From NCBI GenBank assembly GCA_946401725.1, contig CAMIVE010000006.1, forward strand, positions 1 to 64,000: a DNA stretch of 64,000 nt. The letters are read 5' to 3'. The notes below the pieces were generated by a model. It did not search any database. It saw only the letters and a program-made list of their open reading frames with translations, and had not been told where the DNA came from. Positions 59,608-64,000 of this stretch are shown in pieces. The translations under genes were made by a program, and so were the position numbers. This DNA comes from an uncultured Bacteroidales bacterium. GTDB lineage: Bacteria > Bacteroidota > Bacteroidia > Bacteroidales > P3. Every line of letters starts with the position of its first letter. Position 1 is the first letter of the stretch.

Positions 59608-62211
59608 TTAGATGGTGAAACGGAACGCTATACGGAAGAAGCCTTTCTCTTTCGAACTGAGCCCTTCGTCGTAAGAAAGTCGGCGGATGTAGTCGATGCG
59701 GATGAATTTCAGGATGTTCTCGATGCCGATACTGTACTCCATATAGGGCTCTTTGCCTAGTGGCAGTGTGTTCTCGGGCAGCTTAAACAGTCCTGTGGCG
59801 TTCTCCACCAAGGGGTTGTTCTTGGACGAAAGACCGCCATATAGGATATTGAATCCCACCACTTCGCGAAGACGGAGCCGTTTGATAAGCGGTATGTTGT
59901 TCAGAATCCACCCTTTGAGATGGTAGGTAGCGAAGAGGGAAACGTATTGGTCGGTGACAAACTCCATGGGTTTCATGGTGTTGAATGCCGATGTGGAGAG
60001 GAAGATGTTGTCGTTTCCGTTGGGGAAGCACAGCCGAGGATAGGGTACGCGGTTCCACACCATGCCGGACTGCAGTTTGGCGTCGATATGCCCGAAAGCG
60101 CCAAGCCAGAAGCGTTTCTCGGCGGTGAAGTCGGTGCGCTGGTAGCGGAAACCACCCTCCATCAGACCGATACGATGGGTCAAGGTGATGGTCGGTGCAT
60201 CTTTTTTAAGGTTGACCATTCCGGCGCTTCCGGGACGTTTGCTGTCGGGACTCCGGTTGGGACTGAAACTGACTTTACCCATCCATTCCGCCTCGGCAAA
60301 ATGCTCGACGGCTTTCAGACTTCCGTCCTCCTGGTATTGTAGGTATTCCAGTGTCCCGGCCGGTTCGTAGCGTCGTGCCGCCAACCAGGTGTCGATGCTG
60401 ATGTGGCTGGGCCATTGTTTGCGCAGTCGCAAGACCCCTTGGGCCACATATTGCAGCTTGTGAGGCCGGTCGTTGGACATCAACAGGTTGTCGCGGTCGA
60501 AGTTGTCAAAGCTTTGTCCGGGGGCTTCCAGTTCGTAAGAGGCGGTGAGGCTCCACAGACTCATGGGCGATTCATGGGAGTGCCGCTCTTTGTCATCGAA
60601 GGTGTGGATGTACGAAGTGTTGAATTTAGGCCGTTGGTCGCGGAAACCGTAGGCGATGTAGCCTTCCACGAAATTGCGGGGGCTGAGGGCTGCGGTGGTC
60701 ATGCCTCCCAGACGCAAGCGCCATCCTTCCTCGTGGTTGTAGCTGATGATATTATAGATGGGTCCGATGTCAAAACGGCTGGAGTCGCGTTTGGTAGCGG
60801 TGGGGATATAGCCTGTGACGGTGATCTCGGCGATTTTTTTGAGCGTCTGGAACTCGGGCAGACGGGCCAGTTCGTATCGGAGGCTGTCGATGACAGTCTC
60901 TTTGGGGGAGAGCGTGATGGGACGCAGCCTGTTCCATTCCTTGCGGCGCATCTTGGTCTTGGGGAGTGAGGCGGTGTTGTTGAGGGGTGAGAAGAGGCTG
61001 TCGGGAAGCAATTCGGCTTGGGGAGAGAGGTCGTAGTTGTGGTAGATACGTACTTGATGGGCATAGACCTCTTGAAGCCTTTTGTGGATGTAGAGCCGTC
61101 CGTAGGTGTCGCAGCGGTCGGGGATATAGCGGCTGGGGAGTCCTAGCGAGTCTCCGCTATGATACTGGAATGTCTGGGTGATGGTGAGGTCGCGTACAAA
61201 GTTGAGGTTGACGTGTGGCGACACGTTCATGCTGTATTTGGTGACGGCATAGCTGCTGTCGAGTGCAATGCACATCTGACCGGTAAAGCCGTAGCTGCGC
61301 ACATTGGCAGGTACGAAAGAGAGTTCCACACAAGTCACCCCGTCGACATCCAGTGTGTCGGTGATATAGTATTTGTAGAAAGTGGTGGCCAGTGTGGTGT
61401 TGAGCGGTCCGGTGAAGTGGTTGAGCATCACCTCAATCTCGTTGTCGTAGATATCGATAGGAACGAACATCTCGCTGAGGCTGGCATCGATGCCTTCCTG
61501 CCCCAGCACTTGGTCTATGCCTTCCATACGCTTGGCAGTGAGCAGCGTTCTGTTTTGACGGGGCTTGCGTCTGTAAGACTGCTGCATCATGATTTCGCGC
61601 ATCGAGATGGTAAGGATGGGCGTGGCGTCGAAAGGAGTCATGTCGATATATTTCTCAAGGAAATCAAGTTTGCGCCACAAGCGCTTGTTCTTGAAATCGG
61701 GTTGGAAATCATCGAGTGCCAGGGTCGTCTTTTCGTACACATCGCGACGGTAGCGGTCGTAAGCCTGTAGGCGGTTCTCGTCTTTGTGGTCGATAACCTT
61801 CCGGACCAATTCCACGGCTGGGTTGTTGCGTCGATGATAGCGGCTGCGTTCCTTGCGAGAGGCGGTGACCACAACCTCTTGCATCACTTTGCTTTTGGAT
61901 TCGAGGGCTATTTTGAAGTTGCGTTTGAAAGTGCCTTCCTCAAGGGTGATCTCTTGTGGCGTGTATCCCATCATCTGGAAGCGCAGCAATGTAGCTCCTT
62001 GGGTGTTGGAAACGCTGAACTTACCGTCCATATCGGTAGTGGCACCGATAGTGGTCCCTACAAAGCCTACCTGCACAAACGGCAAAGGCTCTCCTGTAGC
62101 GGCATCAATCACTTTGCCTTGCAGACCGGTAGCCTGTTGCTGAGCCTTGATGGGGGCAAAAACACAAAACAGGAGTAAGAGAAGAGGTAGTAGTTGAAAC
62201 AGCCGTTTCAT
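59608..62211 (-). CDS. DUF5686 family protein with carboxypeptidase-like regulatory domain
   Basis: GLQGKVIDAATGEPLPFVQVGFVGTTIGATTDMDGKFSV; barrel-like C-terminal half; start at MKRLFQLLPLLLLLFCVFAPIKAQ (62211). Confidence 0.85.
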   Translation of the reverse strand: MKRLFQLLPLLLLLFCVFAPIKAQQQATGLQGKVIDAATGEPLPFVQVGFVGTTIGATTDMDGKFSVSNTQGATLLRFQMMGYTPQEITLEEGTFKRNFKIALESKSKVMQEVVVTASRKERSRYHRRNNPAVELVRKVIDHKDENRLQAYDRYRRDVYEKTTLALDDFQPDFKNKRLWRKLDFLEKYIDMTPFDATPILTISMREIMMQQSYRRKPRQNRTLLTAKRMEGIDQVLGQEGIDASLSEMFVPIDIYDNEIEVMLNHFTGPLNTTLATTFYKYYITDTLDVDGVTCVELSFVPANVRSYGFTGQMCIALDSSYAVTKYSMNVSPHVNLNFVRDLTITQTFQYHSGDSLGLPSRYIPDRCDTYGRLYIHKRLQEVYAHQVRIYHNYDLSPQAELLPDSLFSPLNNTASLPKTKMRRKEWNRLRPITLSPKETVIDSLRYELARLPEFQTLKKIAEITVTGYIPTATKRDSSRFDIGPIYNIISYNHEEGWRLRLGGMTTAALSPRNFVEGYIAYGFRDQRPKFNTSYIHTFDDKERHSHESPMSLWSLTASYELEAPGQSFDNFDRDNLLMSNDRPHKLQYVAQGVLRLRKQWPSHISIDTWLAARRYEPAGTLEYLQYQEDGSLKAVEHFAEAEWMGKVSFSPNRSPDSKRPGSAGMVNLKKDAPTITLTHRIGLMEGGFRYQRTDFTAEKRFWLGAFGHIDAKLQSGMVWNRVPYPRLCFPNGNDNIFLSTSAFNTMKPMEFVTDQYVSLFATYHLKGWILNNIPLIKRLRLREVVGFNILYGGLSSKNNPLVENATGLFKLPENTLPLGKEPYMEYSIGIENILKFIRIDYIRRLSYDEGLSSKEKGFFRIAFRFTI

Positions 62212-62280
62212 GAAGCACTGGGGGGTTAATGGAGTATGGGGATGTGAACGTGGCAGTTGAGACACGTAAGAGAAAGACGG

Positions 62281-63009
62281 TTATTGGATACGGGCGCGGT
62301 AGGTCTCGATTTTTTTCTCTATTTCTTGTATGGTCGATTGTAGTTCGGTGGTACGCTTTTCCGCATCAGCTTTCTTCTCGTTGTTCTTTGTGACATTCGA
62401 CTCCAGTTTCTGGTTTTTCTCTTCGAGGTCTTTTATTTTCGACTGCAGTTTCTCGATGTCTTTCTGGTTTGAGGCAATTTTGTCTTGGTCGGAGTTGATG
62501 TTTTTGTTCAGTTTCTCAAGGTCGGAGTTGGCGCTTTTGTAGTCTTTCTGGGCCTTCTTCAAGTTTTTCTCCTCTTGGGCGAGCATCTCGATAGCCTCTT
62601 CACGTCCAGCCTGTTTGATGATTTCCTCGAGGTAGCGGCGCACATAGGATTCGGAAATGTGGTCGGACACGTTCATCGGCATGGCGCAGATGGAGATGAC
62701 GGTCACCTTTTCTGAACGGCGGCCTTGTTCCTCAATTTTTACATACAGGTTGACAGGCACCGTGGCGATTTCAGGAACCACTTGTTCCAGACAGGCGGTG
62801 TACCCTTCCACTTTGGTGGTTTTCAATTTGGCGTCTTTCAGCTTTTGGTTCAGCGTGTTCTGAACGGTTTTTACATCCTGAGGCAGCGTGGCAATGAACC
62901 CGTTGGCGGCTTGGACGCCGATTTTGATAACAGAATCCTGGATGTTTTGGGCCTGCAATCCGGCCAGCATCAGGAATGAAAGGGTCAACAGTATCAGTTT
63001 TTTCATCAT
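62281..63009 (-). CDS. Exported coiled-coil protein, hypothetical
   Basis: Signal peptide MMKKLILLTLSFLMLAGLQAQ; long heptad-rich C-terminal half. Confidence 0.75.
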   Translation of the reverse strand: MMKKLILLTLSFLMLAGLQAQNIQDSVIKIGVQAANGFIATLPQDVKTVQNTLNQKLKDAKLKTTKVEGYTACLEQVVPEIATVPVNLYVKIEEQGRRSEKVTVISICAMPMNVSDHISESYVRRYLEEIIKQAGREEAIEMLAQEEKNLKKAQKDYKSANSDLEKLNKNINSDQDKIASNQKDIEKLQSKIKDLEEKNQKLESNVTKNNEKKADAEKRTTELQSTIQEIEKKIETYRARIQ

Positions 63010-63074
63010 AAAGCGTTATTTTTAAATGGTTAATAATCTTGATTAAGAAAAAGACATTGTTTCGTTTGTCTGTG

Positions 63075-63105
63075 CAAATTTACATGTTTTTTTTCATTTG
63101 AACAA
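63075..63105 (-). promoter_or_regulatory. Putative promoter TTGT-N19-TAAATTTG
   Basis: Minus-strand TAAATTTG at 63075-63082 with a TTG box at correct spacing; drives the 63009 gene. Confidence 0.45.
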
Positions 63106-63134
63106 CCATTTGTGAAAAAAGTGATGGCTCTTTT

Positions 63135-63165
63135 TTTGTCTACTTGAAATATTTTAGTATATTTG
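63135..63165 (+). promoter_or_regulatory. Putative promoter TTTG-N19-TATATTTG
   Basis: Exact consensus boxes and exact 19-nt spacing upstream of 63275. Confidence 0.65.
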
Positions 63166-63274
63166 CATTATCCTGTGAAAAAAGAGGGATTTTTGTAAAA
63201 GGCTGATAATGAATAGAAATTTATTTTTTTAGAATAATTAACTAACTTTAATGTTTAACAAAAACACACGAAAA

Positions 63275-63910
63275 ATGAAAAAAGTTGTAACAATTTTTGC
63301 CGTTGCAGTCGCAATGCTGGCTGCTGGCAGCGCAAAGGCACAGGTGGGTTTCCATATCGGCTATATGCCTGAGACCTTCACTAATGAGACTACTGTCCTA
63401 GGTACAACAGCTACTACAGAATCAGATCTCAGTGGTTTTTATCTGGGATTCCACTACAACACCTCTCTGTCGGGCGATCTGGGTTTGATGCTTGCTCCGC
63501 AGGTTCGTTGGAACATGAAAAATGAGGAGACTACCGTTTTAGGTGTCACCAATAAGAATAGCCAGACTCAGATCCTTATCGACCTCCCCATCCTCTTCAA
63601 CTATGGTATTGATTTTGGCGGTGGCATCAAATTGTCGGCTTTTGCAGGCCCCACGGTATCCTTCGCATTGGTTGGCAAGACCAAGAATACTGTTGCAGGT
63701 ACTGAAGTCACTACCGAATGGTACGGCGATGACGGCGACAGCGATCGCTCCAGACTCAATCTTTATGGAACCGTTGGATTGGCTCTTACCTATAGTAATT
63801 TCAGCCTCTTTGGCGGTTATAATTTAGGTATTCTTGACATGCACAAGAATGAGAATGTAAAACTCACCAGTGGAGGACTTTTCTTTGGCCTTGGTTTCGG
63901 CCTCGAATAA
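63275..63910 (+). CDS. Outer membrane beta-barrel (porin-family) protein
   Basis: Start at MKKVVTIFAVAVAMLAAGSAKAQ (63275); barrel strands; ends GGLFFGLGFGLE. Confidence 0.8.
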   Translation: MKKVVTIFAVAVAMLAAGSAKAQVGFHIGYMPETFTNETTVLGTTATTESDLSGFYLGFHYNTSLSGDLGLMLAPQVRWNMKNEETTVLGVTNKNSQTQILIDLPILFNYGIDFGGGIKLSAFAGPTVSFALVGKTKNTVAGTEVTTEWYGDDGDSDRSRLNLYGTVGLALTYSNFSLFGGYNLGILDMHKNENVKLTSGGLFFGLGFGLE

Positions 63911-63931
63911 TTATTCAGAATAAAAAACAGG

Positions 63932-63970
63932 CGGGCTGTCGCGATATTTCGTGACAGCCCGTTTTGTTTT
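63932..63970 (+). terminator. Rho-independent terminator
   Basis: cgggctgtcgcga ... tcgtgacagcccg stem plus ttttgtttt. Confidence 0.85.
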
Positions 63971-64000
63971 AGAGCACTGTGTCGAGAAACAGTCCTACGC

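Overview
The window reads as chromosome from a Bacteroidota, probably Bacteroidales, genome. This is inferred from TAnnTTTG-type promoter boxes, a T9SS sorting domain, a DUF5103 plug protein, a GSCFA protein and a TonB/DUF5686 repertoire. Most of it is housekeeping: aroE, nth, recJ, ettA, dnaE, ddl, yraN, ruvB, hutI, lolD-like, rlmB-like and tilS. There is a T9SS-flavoured right end with a 3,972-aa modular secreted protein, the plug protein and outer-membrane barrels. The main candidate for an undescribed system is a compact same-strand block at 12360-21152, with a convergent secreted partner ending at 22332. Gene order: (A) 2-TM protein with tandem Rossmann/RCK-like domains and a C-terminal RyR domain; (B) soluble Rossmann-RyR paralogue; (C) FHA-like domain, one TM and a trypsin-like protease; (D) short ORF resembling only the C-lobe of a Ser/Thr kinase; (E) small exported protein; (F) exported TPR-like/CHAT (caspase-like) protease. 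The topology suggests a cytosolic sensor/adaptor side coupled to two periplasmic proteases. All domain calls come from reading motifs by eye; no searches were run. Other observations: a 32-bp tandem repeat and promoter that argue for re-calling the start of the first ORF, a 9-bp tandem repeat in the ddl leader, a perfect 15-bp inverted repeat next to a promoter box, internally duplicated orphan proteins, non-ATG starts, and several intrinsic terminators.
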